A stretch of DNA of 64,000 nucleotides from Myroides odoratus DSM 2801 (GTDB lineage: Bacteria > Bacteroidota > Bacteroidia > Flavobacteriales > Flavobacteriaceae), in contig NZ_CM001437.1 in NCBI RefSeq assembly GCF_000243275.1, positions 1,585,100 to 1,649,099 on the forward strand. The letters run 5' to 3'. Each line of letters opens with the position of its first letter. Position 1 is the stretch's first letter. Made by a program: the position numbers and the translations under genes. Of this stretch, positions 25,874 to 35,700 are shown piece by piece. Under the pieces are notes generated by a model that saw nothing but the letters and a program-made list of their open reading frames with translations, was not told where the DNA came from and made no database searches.

Positions 25874-26538
25874 CGATTGATCCAATCTTTTCTGTTTTTT
25901 CCTTGTTGCCATGAACCAGTAAAATGGTGAACTGCATGTGTCTCAGAACAAATGCTATATTCACCTGTATCACAGTTCTTGGGACTGAAAAAGGATTGAG
26001 GATAGACTACGGCTTTACAAGCTTCAAGGTGTTGTTCTTGATTCGTTAATTTCAACCCGTGTAACAAAAAATCCTTGGTGATTGTAATCGTATTGGGTGT
26101 AGTATAGTGTTTTTTATACAAGTGCTTTCGATAAAAGGACTTGTTTTGATAAAAAGCCAATATTCTTTTTAATATAAGATGCTGCTTTACACTTCCAATA
26201 ACGGCAGTACTCAACAAACAATCTGATTCAAAACCGCAAAAGAATTGATGCGATAAAAAAGAATCAAAACTTTTGATAATTTCAACGTCCGTATCTAGGT
26301 ATATCCCTCCATGTTCGTTTAATACATGTATTCGACAAACATCAGAAACGAAAGCATACTTTTTTTCTTGATAAGCTTCTTGGGCAAATCGATACTTCGC
26401 GATATCAAAATTATCTTCGGTCCAAATGATTACTTCATAGTCGGGTAAATACTTTGCAATAGAAGCTAAACACTGCATCATTTTCAAAGGGTAGACTCCT
26501 TTTCCAAACCAACACAAATGAATCTTTTTAGGAATCAT
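25858..26538 (-). CDS. Glycosyltransferase with DXD sugar-binding motif (GT32-like)
   Basis: 226 residues from the Met at 26538 (MIPKKIHLCWFG), the typical start of this family; 16 further upstream codons are open but untypical. Contains the DXD motif in GGIYLDTDVEI, preceded by FVSDVCRIHVLNEHG, and a C-terminal HAVHHFTGSW. Members move hexoses onto capsular or lipopolysaccharide glycans, using a nucleotide sugar and a divalent metal. No other glycan genes are nearby. Lies 73 bases downstream of arfB. Confidence 0.88.
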   Translation of the reverse strand: MIPKKIHLCWFGKGVYPLKMMQCLASIAKYLPDYEVIIWTEDNFDIAKYRFAQEAYQEKKYAFVSDVCRIHVLNEHGGIYLDTDVEIIKSFDSFLSHQFFCGFESDCLLSTAVIGSVKQHLILKRILAFYQNKSFYRKHLYKKHYTTPNTITITKDFLLHGLKLTNQEQHLEACKAVVYPQSFFSPKNCDTGEYSICSETHAVHHFTGSWQQGKNRKDWINRLFYS

Positions 26539-26611
26539 AGTATAACATAAATATTTTATCAATGATAAAACAACTACATTACACAAGAGTCACCTTTACA
26601 TTATCTGTATG

Positions 26612-27010
26612 TTATATAATTCGCTTTCTCAATTCTTTTTTCAGGGATAATTTCTTCTTATTTTCCTGATTTTTTCGAATGACACTTTTGGGAACTTTCG
26701 TTTCTTTTCGAATCTTTTGTTGCGTGAGCGCCACCTTAAGTAAAGCGATTAACTTTTGAATGACCAATTCTTTATTCTTAATCTGGCTTCTTGTTTCTTC
26801 GGCACTCAAGATAAACAATCCCTCTTTTGAAATATAATTGCTCAGTTTCTTTGATAATCTACCTTTTTCTTCTTCATTAAAAACAGTTGAATCTGCTAGA
26901 TTCCAAAACAAAACTACTTTAGAAGAAACTTTATTAACATGCTGTCCTCCTGCTCCACCGCTGCGCACCGCTTTAAAATTTAATTCCCTAATTAATTCTT
27001 GTCTATCCAT
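26612..27010 (-). CDS. arfB: Alternative ribosome-rescue factor ArfB
   Basis: 132 residues. GGQ peptidyl-hydrolysis motif in RSGGAGGQHVNK (residues 21-23) and a basic C-terminal tail (RKNQENKKKLSLKKELRKR) that enters the empty mRNA channel. This combination separates ArfB/YaeJ from release factors. Frees ribosomes stalled on nonstop mRNA. Overlaps the pnuC-like gene by 8 bases, so coupled to it. Confidence 0.93.
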   Translation of the reverse strand: MDRQELIRELNFKAVRSGGAGGQHVNKVSSKVVLFWNLADSTVFNEEEKGRLSKKLSNYISKEGLFILSAEETRSQIKNKELVIQKLIALLKVALTQQKIRKETKVPKSVIRKNQENKKKLSLKKELRKRII

Positions 27011-27629
27011 GAGTCACTTCTTCTTTTTTTAAAATTCTATACCAAGCAACATAGGCTTGGATAACCAATATAGTAAAAATTATAAATTGGATAGCTAAAA
27101 TTCCCAATCCTCGATAAGCATATAGCGGAACAGAAATAATATTTCCAATCAACCACATCGTCCAATTTTCTATCTTCTTCAAAGCCATATAGTACATTCC
27201 TAAAAAGAACACACCCGAAGTCAAAATATCGATATAATTCTCTGGAGCTATTGGCGTATCCGTCAGGCGGTATACTGCATATACAATTGCTATCGTAAGT
27301 ACAAAAACCGCTACTCCGATTCCCTTTTCTTTGGCATTCGTTCGACTAATTTGCACGACTTGTTCCCCTGCCTTCATTCTAGACCAATTATACCAACCAT
27401 AAATACTCATACAGGAATAGTATCCATTAAGTATCATATCGCCCAAATAACCGGCTAAATAAAGCAAATAGACTGTAATGACCGTTGCTATTAAACCTGT
27501 AGGATAGACGAGAATATTCTCCCTACCTGCATACCACACACTGAGAATACCAAAAACAAAAACGATACTTTCTAATCCAATATTGAGCCAGCTTGTTTCG
27601 CGATAGGCTCCAAAGAAAAACTCAATCAT
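27003..27629 (-). CDS. PnuC/PnuT family vitamin transporter
   Basis: 208 residues, seven to eight membrane spans, with family features YYSCMSIYGWYNW, WTMWLIGNIISVPLY and RGLGILAIQF. PnuC carries nicotinamide riboside, while in Bacteroidetes close relatives (PnuT) carry thiamine. The TPP-controlled receptor gene is only 1.3 kb away on the same strand, which makes PnuT plausible, but this gene has its own upstream region with no TPP riboswitch. Substrate left open. Confidence 0.85.
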   Translation of the reverse strand: MIEFFFGAYRETSWLNIGLESIVFVFGILSVWYAGRENILVYPTGLIATVITVYLLYLAGYLGDMILNGYYSCMSIYGWYNWSRMKAGEQVVQISRTNAKEKGIGVAVFVLTIAIVYAVYRLTDTPIAPENYIDILTSGVFFLGMYYMALKKIENWTMWLIGNIISVPLYAYRGLGILAIQFIIFTILVIQAYVAWYRILKKEEVTHG

Positions 27630-27642
27630 ATATTTAGCTTAT

Positions 27643-27671
27643 AAAAAAAGCCATACGATTCGTATGGCTTT
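27643..27671 (-). terminator. Terminator after the Bax-inhibitor-like gene
   Basis: AAAGCCATACG/CGTATGGCTTT, loop ATT, with a T-run on the minus strand. Confidence 0.85.
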
Positions 27672-27690
27672 ACTGTATCTTTTACTTCGA

Positions 27691-28398
27691 TTAATTGTTT
27701 CTACTCATTAAGATTCTCAGAATATACCAGAACAATAGCATTAATGACGCAAACAAACTCAACGCTGCAGGCACATATTGATCTGCTGCATATTCATTTT
27801 TAATTTGCCAAGTTGAATATAAGATTGAACCCGATGCCAAAGCTACCATGGCTAAAGAAAACCATAAGCCTAGGTCAAAACCAAACAACATTCCTGCAAC
27901 AATAGTTCCTAACGCTAAGAAAAATCCAATTGTTAGAATTGAACGCATGAATGAAAAGTTTGCATTCGATCCAAATACAACACCTGTTAATCCTAAAAAT
28001 AAAGCTAGTGTCAATACACCTGCTTGAACGATCAACGATGAATCTCCAGTCATGCTTAATGCAACAACTAAAATAGGAACGAACAAAAAGGCTTCTGCCA
28101 ACACATACAACATAAACCCAGCATATTGTTGTGGTTTATTTGCAGTTTTATAAGTCAAGTTTTGAGCAAACCAAGTAATTCCCATAAAGGCACCTAAGAT
28201 GATTAACCAAGAGAATTTACCCATACCCAATAATTGAAACATCCCGTTTACTACGAAAGGTGTATTCAATAAAATGGTTTCAAATACAATAAATGCAAGT
28301 ACACCTAAAGCCAAATTACCATAGGTTCTTCTGTAAAACTGTGCTTTAACCGTATCCGATTCATGTGCAACAGCATAAATAGGTTGATTATCTTCCAT
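27691..28398 (-). CDS. Bax inhibitor-1/YccA family membrane protein
   Basis: 235 residues from the Met at 28398 (MEDNQPIYAV); a frame to 28443 adds an unlikely tail. Six to seven hydrophobic spans, with AFMGITWFAQNLTYK, a VVFGSNANFSF stretch and a C-terminal SLFASLMLLFWYILRIL. Related to TMBIM/YetJ-type proteins, some of which leak calcium in a pH-dependent way. Role in this organism unknown. Single gene closed by its own terminator. Confidence 0.88.
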   Translation of the reverse strand: MEDNQPIYAVAHESDTVKAQFYRRTYGNLALGVLAFIVFETILLNTPFVVNGMFQLLGMGKFSWLIILGAFMGITWFAQNLTYKTANKPQQYAGFMLYVLAEAFLFVPILVVALSMTGDSSLIVQAGVLTLALFLGLTGVVFGSNANFSFMRSILTIGFFLALGTIVAGMLFGFDLGLWFSLAMVALASGSILYSTWQIKNEYAADQYVPAALSLFASLMLLFWYILRILMSRNN

Positions 28399-28451
28399 AT
28401 CTAAAATTTTCGAGCAATTTACGAAAATTGACTCAATTTTCATTTACTATT

Positions 28452-29060
28452 TTAATAACTAACAACAAATACGTAATGTTCTATGCGAAAAGTTTGATAG
28501 TGCATATTAATTTTAAAATCACCTTGACTAATCTTCGCTTGTTTCTGTTTAACATCGACATCCATATCTTGAGCGAAACTCAGACTACGCGAATTGCACA
28601 TTTTAAACAACGCCTCTTTCACAGACCAAATCTCCGTTAAATACTCTTTTTTATCTTCTAAAGAAACAGGCGCCAGAGCTAATTCTCTTTCATTACAAAA
28701 TTTACCACTCAAACGAATAATTTTATCGCGAATCAATTCGACGTCAACTCCAATATTTTTTTTACTAATAGCGACTATCGCATAATCAAATGAATGAGAA
28801 ATCGAAATATGTTTCCCTGTACATAAGCTAGGTTTACCATTTGTATCATAGCACAAGTCCACATCAGCAATATTTACTTGACGTAAAACTTGACGAACAG
28901 CTAAAAAAGCCTTTTGATGATTCTCAGACTTCATCTTAGTCAAACGTTCTTGACTGGTGGAACTTAATTGAAGTGATGCTCTTAATTCCTCTAAGGACTC
29001 GGTAATATGCCAAACATAAAGTGTACCCGAATCTACTATGATTTCTTTTACTACTGCCAT
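28452..29060 (-). CDS. 4'-phosphopantetheinyl transferase superfamily protein
   Basis: 202 residues from the Met at 29060 (MAVVKEIIVDSG); the frame continues to 29162 through the leader hairpin and promoter, so the longer form is unlikely. Sfp-type motifs: HISISHSFDY, NIGVDVELI and EIWSVKEALFK, which hold the magnesium and CoA sites. Transfers phosphopantetheine to a carrier protein Ser. Sfp types often serve secondary metabolism, but in flavobacteria one such gene may do all acyl-carrier priming. Confidence 0.9.
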   Translation of the reverse strand: MAVVKEIIVDSGTLYVWHITESLEELRASLQLSSTSQERLTKMKSENHQKAFLAVRQVLRQVNIADVDLCYDTNGKPSLCTGKHISISHSFDYAIVAISKKNIGVDVELIRDKIIRLSGKFCNERELALAPVSLEDKKEYLTEIWSVKEALFKMCNSRSLSFAQDMDVDVKQKQAKISQGDFKINMHYQTFRIEHYVFVVSY

Positions 29061-29109
29061 AACTAAAAAAGTCAGTATAACTATACTGACTAAGTGAATT
29101 GCAAAAATA
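29061..29109 (-). promoter_or_regulatory. Promoter box and dyad before the phosphopantetheinyl transferase gene
   Basis: Minus-strand TATTTTTG (29109-29102) is a -7 match. Directly after the expected start point lies a perfect 10-bp dyad, AGTCAGTATA (29070-29079) and TATACTGACT (29082-29091), followed on the minus strand by T6 and, four bases later, the ATG. It looks like an attenuator or an operator. Confidence 0.5.
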
Positions 29110-29190
29110 CAATTTGTTTGAAACAAATAGGAAAATGGCAGCAAACAAATTTTATATAACATGCATATTATACTTAAAAAACGACGTAAA

Positions 29191-29222
29191 AATAAAAGCC
29201 CTCGTTATGAAACGAGGGCTTT
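29191..29222 (-). terminator. Terminator of the SusC/D operon
   Basis: AAAGCCCTCGTT/AACGAGGGCTTT, loop ATGA, with T-rich minus-strand downstream sequence; 38 bases past the last operon gene. Confidence 0.88.
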
Positions 29223-29259
29223 GTATATTAAGTCGTACTAAGTACAAGCTTTCAATGTA

Positions 29260-30159
29260 TTAAGGACGAATCAAGATTGAGTTGTTCTCATCTGCTTCCC
29301 CATAATAAGCTGAACCGATCCAGATTAATTTATCAATTGTCAATCCGTTTTCTAATTCTAAAGCAGGTTTCAATATAACTTCATCTGTTTCTAAATTAGC
29401 AGCAAACGTAACTGCACCAGTATCGGTTAAAACTTCGCTAATACTTTTTTGACCATTTTGAGAAACAATCTTACCGATATAAGCGGCACGCATACCAGGC
29501 ATAGGTTCAAAATTCAAACGTTTTGATCTACCATCTTGGATCAACGTAACGTTTCTCATTGTTTCTAACTTATTATATACAGCCCATTGATCATCAAATC
29601 TAAATGCTTTTTCTTCCGCTGTTGCTTTGCGAAAAACAACTTTTTGATTTGTCATGAAACCAACAGTTTCAACATCACCATTTGCTAAGTAATCATTAAA
29701 CAAAAATTCAATATCACTACGATTATTATACAATGATTCTTTACCATCAATATCTAAATAAAATCCTTGAGTAAAATCGTGAACTTTATTATGTAATGGA
29801 AAACTCAAAGCAAAAGTACGCAACATAGTGAAATTATATTCTGATTCTTGAGCATTTAAATCCCCAAGATTAAAATCAGATTTAATATTCACTGAAAAAT
29901 CATCTTCAAAGTCGAACCATAAATTAAATTCTCCCAACATAACACCTCCATCAGGTCTAAATGTTGCAATCCAACCGTTATCACTTTCAGTTGTCAAATG
30001 ATTTTTTAGTTTAGCTTTTGCTTCTCTAAGTCTAATGATTGGATCCTGATCATAAATATCATTGTCATTATTTTGACAAGAAGTTAGCGTACCACTTGCA
30101 GCAATTAAAACAACAAGTGAACCTCCAACTATTTTTAAATATCTTTTTATATTCTTCAT
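29260..30159 (-). CDS. DUF4302 family lipoprotein
   Basis: 299 residues. Lipobox TLTSCQNN (C28), then the DUF4302 pattern REAKAKLKNHLTTESDNGWIATF and DGGVMLGEFNLWFDFEDD. This family is found as the last gene of SusC/SusD operons that also carry a zinc metallohydrolase lipoprotein, as here. Probably a surface lipoprotein that helps capture or process the imported substrate. No enzymatic motif seen. Ten bases after the metallohydrolase gene. Confidence 0.85.
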   Translation of the reverse strand: MKNIKRYLKIVGGSLVVLIAASGTLTSCQNNDNDIYDQDPIIRLREAKAKLKNHLTTESDNGWIATFRPDGGVMLGEFNLWFDFEDDFSVNIKSDFNLGDLNAQESEYNFTMLRTFALSFPLHNKVHDFTQGFYLDIDGKESLYNNRSDIEFLFNDYLANGDVETVGFMTNQKVVFRKATAEEKAFRFDDQWAVYNKLETMRNVTLIQDGRSKRLNFEPMPGMRAAYIGKIVSQNGQKSISEVLTDTGAVTFAANLETDEVILKPALELENGLTIDKLIWIGSAYYGEADENNSILIRP

Positions 30160-30169
30160 AATTCAATCT

Positions 30170-31282
30170 TTATTTTAACTGCAATTCTACATCTGCATGA
30201 AGCTGACAGTGTCTAACTACATCTTCCGTTACAAAACTTGTCTTATAAGTCTTTTTTTCAAAAGTGATTGTATTAGTCACTCCTCCGTTTAACATTGGAG
30301 AGCTTGCAGCATTTAAATTTGCAACACGTACTAACTCTTCGAAATCAATTTTGAACTTACTCCAAAAATATTCCTTAACTAATTCGTATTTATACAAGAT
30401 CTTTTGCACTCCTCCTGGTTTATAAATATCCACAGTTAAACCATATCTATCACGTTCTGCTTGAGTCATGTTCTCATAGCTACGTACTTGATCTAACATT
30501 TTAGTAACATCTTCAGGTTTAGTAGTTAAATAATATGAAGCCACTTCTGCGAAATCTTCAATAATATTTGAACGTGAATATCCTGTAACGAATCCTAAGA
30601 CATTAGCGTATGCATTAATATTCCAATCTTCACCATTCTGTTGTAATTTTTTACTTGGTCTTCTTGGATCTAATGTAGTTTCCAACTGATACCAGCTTGG
30701 TGTATAATCTCCTAAGTTCATTTTACCAAAATTAGGTTGATTAAACTCCTCTTTTTGGTTAATGATATGGATATACTCGTGTTGAATAGTATGGATAAAC
30801 TCTTTTGCAGATTCAACATTTGTACGTAAGTAATCTACTTCATACAATGTAATTTGTACTCCACCAGAAGCAAGTCCAAGTGTACGTGTTCCATTTTCGT
30901 TGAAAGCATATCCTCCAGCTGCTAATAAACTCATAGGTCTTAAGTCTTTCACAAACTGTTTTCCAGCAACCGAGTCATACGTTTTTAACCAAACGTGATT
31001 AACCATTTCGAAAGCTGGAATTACATTTTCTTTACGTGGTGGGTTAAGGTTTCTTGTATTATCTGTAGTTGATCCATAGATATTACGATCCCATTTATAA
31101 TGAACACGCATATTATATGGCTCTGTAAATGTCTTATACAAATACTCATCCACTTCGCTTTCAGACGTTTGAGGTCCTTCTGGCAAATAACTTTGGTTAT
31201 CTAACTTATCATCGTTATTACAACTAAATAGTACAAAACCAAAAGCAAATAAACTTAAAATTCTTACATATGTATTTTTCAT
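30170..31282 (-). CDS. Substrate import-associated zinc metallohydrolase lipoprotein
   Basis: 370 residues. Lipobox LFSCNND (C21) and zinc motif HEYIH (H168, E169, H172) in a TIQHEYIHIINQ helix; further acidic residues near 245-250 (IIEDFAEVASYY) could supply the third ligand. Matches the family of SusC/D-linked HExxH lipoproteins (known to me as TIGR04549-like). It may trim a peptide or modified substrate at the cell surface before import. Two bases after susD. Confidence 0.88.
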   Translation of the reverse strand: MKNTYVRILSLFAFGFVLFSCNNDDKLDNQSYLPEGPQTSESEVDEYLYKTFTEPYNMRVHYKWDRNIYGSTTDNTRNLNPPRKENVIPAFEMVNHVWLKTYDSVAGKQFVKDLRPMSLLAAGGYAFNENGTRTLGLASGGVQITLYEVDYLRTNVESAKEFIHTIQHEYIHIINQKEEFNQPNFGKMNLGDYTPSWYQLETTLDPRRPSKKLQQNGEDWNINAYANVLGFVTGYSRSNIIEDFAEVASYYLTTKPEDVTKMLDQVRSYENMTQAERDRYGLTVDIYKPGGVQKILYKYELVKEYFWSKFKIDFEELVRVANLNAASSPMLNGGVTNTITFEKKTYKTSFVTEDVVRHCQLHADVELQLK

Positions 31283-31284
31283 AA

Positions 31285-32766
31285 TTATCTAGGATTTGGT
31301 GTTAAACCTGCTCCAAGAGCTGATTGAGGTAATTGAACTGCCTTACGTGGGTCATTCTTAGTTAGAACATCTTTCGTACCTTCTACTATGAAACTATGTT
31401 CAACTTCTAAATTAAAACGTTTGATGTCGTACCATCTATTTCCTAAATGCATAAATTCAAGACGTCTCATTTCAGAAACATACTTCATCAACTTACGTTG
31501 TGTTTCATCTAAATTATAGAATGGTTGATAAGCACTTGCATCTCCAGCATTAGCAAGTAGTGTATTTAATCTTACTGTACCTTCATTTCCACCACCTCTT
31601 GTTCTGAATTTAGCAAAATACCCCATCATTAATGCCGCTTTATCGAATTCACCTTTCATGATAGTTGCTTCAATACGATACAAATATGCTTCATCAGTTG
31701 TTAATAACGGAACGTTCACATAAGGTTGACCAATACCTGCTGATTGATTAGAGTAAACGAAATACTCATAGAATCTAGTATAGAAGTTCACATCCTGACT
31801 TGCTTGTAATACAACATATGAATACTGTTTTCCAAATGGATTAAATTTTGCACTACCAACAGTAGCTTGATAAATTGGTTCAGTATAACCAAATCTAATT
31901 CTTGGATACAAACGATCTAATGTACTTCTCGTACCAGCAGCCAACAAGTTCGCAGCAGCATCACCACTTCCAAAAAACTGTGCTTGTTGATCCCAAGTCA
32001 TTTTACTTAATTCATCATAATCTCTTAATGAAGTTGGATTATCTCCTAAGAAATTAGTGTATTCTAATACTTTATCCCAGTCACCTTTAAAAGCGAAAAA
32101 ACGAGCTGCTAAAGCATAACCAGCTTCTCTTGTAAAGTGAAAAGATGGCACTTTAAAGAAATTACTTCCTGGTGCTAATTTTACTCCTTCTTCGATGTCA
32201 GCTTCTAACTTAGCATAAAACTCAGCTAAAGTACCACGAGAGTATTCTTTAATTAAATCTTCTTCTACTTCATTTACATAAGGAATACCTAATTTTGAAT
32301 CCGCAGTATTTGGATCATATGCCTCACAGAAAGTCATAGCTAACATCCAATGTGCATAAGCACGAGCTAATAAAGCTTCTCCTCTGATTCCATCGCGATT
32401 TTCTTTACTAGTCGTAATTCCTTCAATAGCTTGTAATGCTTGGTTTGCTTGTGCAATCGCATTATAAGCACTTTCCCAGTACTCTGCAGGAGAGTCTATT
32501 CCCTCCTGTTTTTCATCTTTCCATGAATAGTATGCTGTATTATCCACGTAAGTATTTTGGGTACGCTTAGAATCTCCAAAGTTATCAGTCATTGCCTCTA
32601 ATGCGTAGAAATTATTCGCACTTGGATAAGCAAACACTAGTAATTCTTTGATTTTCTCAGCACTGTCTAACCTCGTTCTTTCATCTGGGTTCTCCTCCAG
32701 GAAACTAGAACAACCTACTAGAGCAATCCCCGCAACGATACCTGTTATATATTTTAAATATCTCAT
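31285..32766 (-). CDS. RagB/SusD family nutrient-binding lipoprotein
   Basis: 493 residues. Lipobox ALVGCSSF (C19), an alpha-helical SusD fold with EALLARAYAHWMLAMTFCEAYDP (shortened here to its recognisable core RAYAHWML) and the C-terminal ERRLEFMHLGNRWYDI-like segment MRRLEFMHLGNRWYDIKRF. Acts as the lid of the SusC barrel that captures the nutrient. Ten bases downstream of susC. Confidence 0.95.
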   Translation of the reverse strand: MRYLKYITGIVAGIALVGCSSFLEENPDERTRLDSAEKIKELLVFAYPSANNFYALEAMTDNFGDSKRTQNTYVDNTAYYSWKDEKQEGIDSPAEYWESAYNAIAQANQALQAIEGITTSKENRDGIRGEALLARAYAHWMLAMTFCEAYDPNTADSKLGIPYVNEVEEDLIKEYSRGTLAEFYAKLEADIEEGVKLAPGSNFFKVPSFHFTREAGYALAARFFAFKGDWDKVLEYTNFLGDNPTSLRDYDELSKMTWDQQAQFFGSGDAAANLLAAGTRSTLDRLYPRIRFGYTEPIYQATVGSAKFNPFGKQYSYVVLQASQDVNFYTRFYEYFVYSNQSAGIGQPYVNVPLLTTDEAYLYRIEATIMKGEFDKAALMMGYFAKFRTRGGGNEGTVRLNTLLANAGDASAYQPFYNLDETQRKLMKYVSEMRRLEFMHLGNRWYDIKRFNLEVEHSFIVEGTKDVLTKNDPRKAVQLPQSALGAGLTPNPR

Positions 32767-32776
32767 GTTTCTTAAA

Positions 32777-35700
32777 TTAAATTGATAAGTTCAATGTTAA
32801 CGTATACTGTCTAGTCACAGGCATAGCAACTCCACCTGTTCTAAAGAACTCAGGATCTTGTCCATTTAACTTCTTATCAGAGTACAACAAGAATGGGTTT
32901 GTAACTGACATTTTCAATCCAAATGATGATACACCAATTTGTTTCTTGAATAACTCAGGGAATTCATATCCTAAAGTAATATTCTTGATACGGATGAAAT
33001 CACCTTTAGCAATACGTTGATCTGAATAGTTATAAGCATTGTAAGCTCTATCTAAACTACGTCCATATTTTGCAATCATATCTGCAGAAGCAATAATAGG
33101 CACATTTGTTGTGTTCTCATCACCAGCAATCACCCAACGGTTGTTCATTGCTTTTGTGAAGATTTGCGTATCATTATACTCTGAAGTGAAACTTGGATCT
33201 AAACGAACCACGTTACCCCAAGCAGCTACAGTCATTACATCTAACGACCAGTTTTCGTACTGGAATGTATTGTTGAAACCAATCGTTTTATTTGGTTCAA
33301 CAGATCCTTCATATTTCAAGTATCCAACTACATTTTGTGTATCTTGGAAGTTAGCTCCTCCAACGTTATCCGTTTCACCGTCAGCCATAACGAAAGTTGG
33401 TAAACCTTCTCCATTTAGACCTGTAAATTGGTAAGAATATAATGAGTTACGAGCATTTCCAACTACGTTACCTCCAATATTACTGATTAAGTCAAAAGCA
33501 CTAGGCTCATATGCTAATTTTGTAATTTCTTGGTTATAGTAAGAGAAGTTTAAGTTAGAAGTCCATTTGAATGATTCACTAACAACATTTCTTGTTGTCA
33601 AACTTAACTCAACCCCTTTTGTTGTCATATCCGCGTTGTTCCCCCATTTAGAAACTTCTCCTCCAATACCTGAAGTTCTGATACGATCCACTAAGTCGAA
33701 TGCTTTACGTTGATAAACATCAGCTACTAAGTAAATTCTTCCACCTAAGAATCCCATATCAACACCAAGGTTAGCTTCATATTGCTTTTCCCAAGTTAAA
33801 TCAGCATTTTTAAGGTTAACGATGTTCATTCCCACTTCACGTGATTCTGGATCAAAACGAGATACAGTCAATGCATTTTTAAACACAGCTGATGAATTCG
33901 ATGCAGGTCCTGCAGTTGCAGTTAAACCGTACGAACCTCTTAAACTTAAATCAGAAAATACTTTTTGGTCTAACATCCATTTTTCTTGAATAATATTCCA
34001 TTTTCCTGAAGCTGTCCAAGTAGGTAACCACATTGCACCTGATTCACCTTGTTGGTTTGAAGCATCATAACGACCTGTTAATGAAGCTGTATATCTTCCA
34101 TCATAGGTATAGTTTACTCTTCCGAAGAAACCAGCATTACGATCTTTATCAAATCCTCTGCTATATAATGCATCTCCTTCTGCAAATAACTTACGGTATA
34201 ATTTGTAGTTTGGATTCCCTAAGTATCCTTTATCAAACATCACACCATATGTATCATTTGAATTGTAATCACGGTCGATTATTCTAATCTCAGCTCCTGC
34301 GAAAGCGTTGATTTCATGTTGACCAGTTTTTCCAAAGATATTATCATAAGAGAAAGAGTTTCTCCAGTTGATTGCAGACATTTTATTTTGGAATCTGTAC
34401 CAAATACCACCATCTTTCAATACCACTTCTTTCTCAGCATCTAAGTTAGCTGGATCTTGGTATAAATAGATATTTTGTTGTTTTACAATCATTGTTTCGT
34501 CAGCTCTAAATGCGCGAACAACGTTTGAAGATTCTTTAATATCGTGGTCACGATCTGAAATCACATAACGTAATGATGCTGAAGAGTTGAATTTCAATCC
34601 ATCCATTAACTTATATTCGAAATCAGCTTGTAATTTAATATCTTTTACATCTAAATTTAATGAGTTATTATTCAACTCATCTAACACGTTAAATGGTGCC
34701 CAGTTTTGTCTGTAATACTCATAATTACCTTCATTATCATAAGGACGTAACGCTCTTGAAGTATTTAACGCGTAGTTAAACGGGTTAATATCAAAGTCAC
34801 GAGAAACAGAACCTCCAACAGGATCCGCTTGACGATCAAAACTTCCTGGAGCATCTTGCTTTCTGCTAGAGAAAACAGTTGACAATCCTAAATTCATTCT
34901 GTCATTGAAATAGAACGTAGTCTTCAAGTTAGCTGTAATACGCTGTACTTGATCTGCTACAGTCCATCCTGGATCTTTCATATATCCAACTGACGCATAG
35001 TAAGTTGCATTTTCACTACCTCCACTGAAACTCAATGAGTGATTTTGCATAATTGATGGTCTAAATAAATGTTTAAACCAATCTGTATTTGCATATTCAT
35101 ATTGACGTAAGAAATCGTATTTCCCTTCATCAGTATTGAATTGGTTATAACCACCTTTACCGTCCATACCACCTTTAGGATCGTATGCCCAAATTTCTTT
35201 AAACCATAAATTATAGATACCACCATATCTACCTTGAGAAATTGTAGGATCAGTTAACAATCCTTTTTCCTCCATTTCCAATAGGATACCCATTGAAGCT
35301 TGAGAGTTCAAAATATCGTATGTCCCATAAGTTGGCACTTCACGAATTGTGTTCTCCATATTATAGCTCACCGTTAAAGGTGTATTTTTTCTACCTGATT
35401 TAGTAGTAATTACAACTACCCCATTCATCGCGCGAGCACCATAAATAGAAGTAGCAGCAGCATCTTTCAAAATCTCAATACTCAACACGTCATTCGCGTT
35501 TAACCCTGCAACAGCAGAACTCAACATAGTTGAAGCGTTACCTGAAGCTAAATCCTCGAAAGAAACGTTGATAATTTCTTCTTGAACCATACCATCAATA
35601 ACCCATAACGGTTTTGTATCACCAAAAATAGAAGAAGAACCACGAACTGTGATTTTCGGCGCAGCACCAAATGTACCAGTAACGTTTTGTACTGTTACCC

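Noticed and set aside
27003..27629. Firm call of the PnuC-like gene as a TPP-regulated thiamine transporter
   Set aside because: No TPP riboswitch precedes it, and two genes separate it from the riboswitch-controlled receptor; proximity alone is not enough.
33111..35226. Several 60-110 codon frames inside susC
   Set aside because: Mirror frames of a long conserved gene; none has a recognisable start context or domain.
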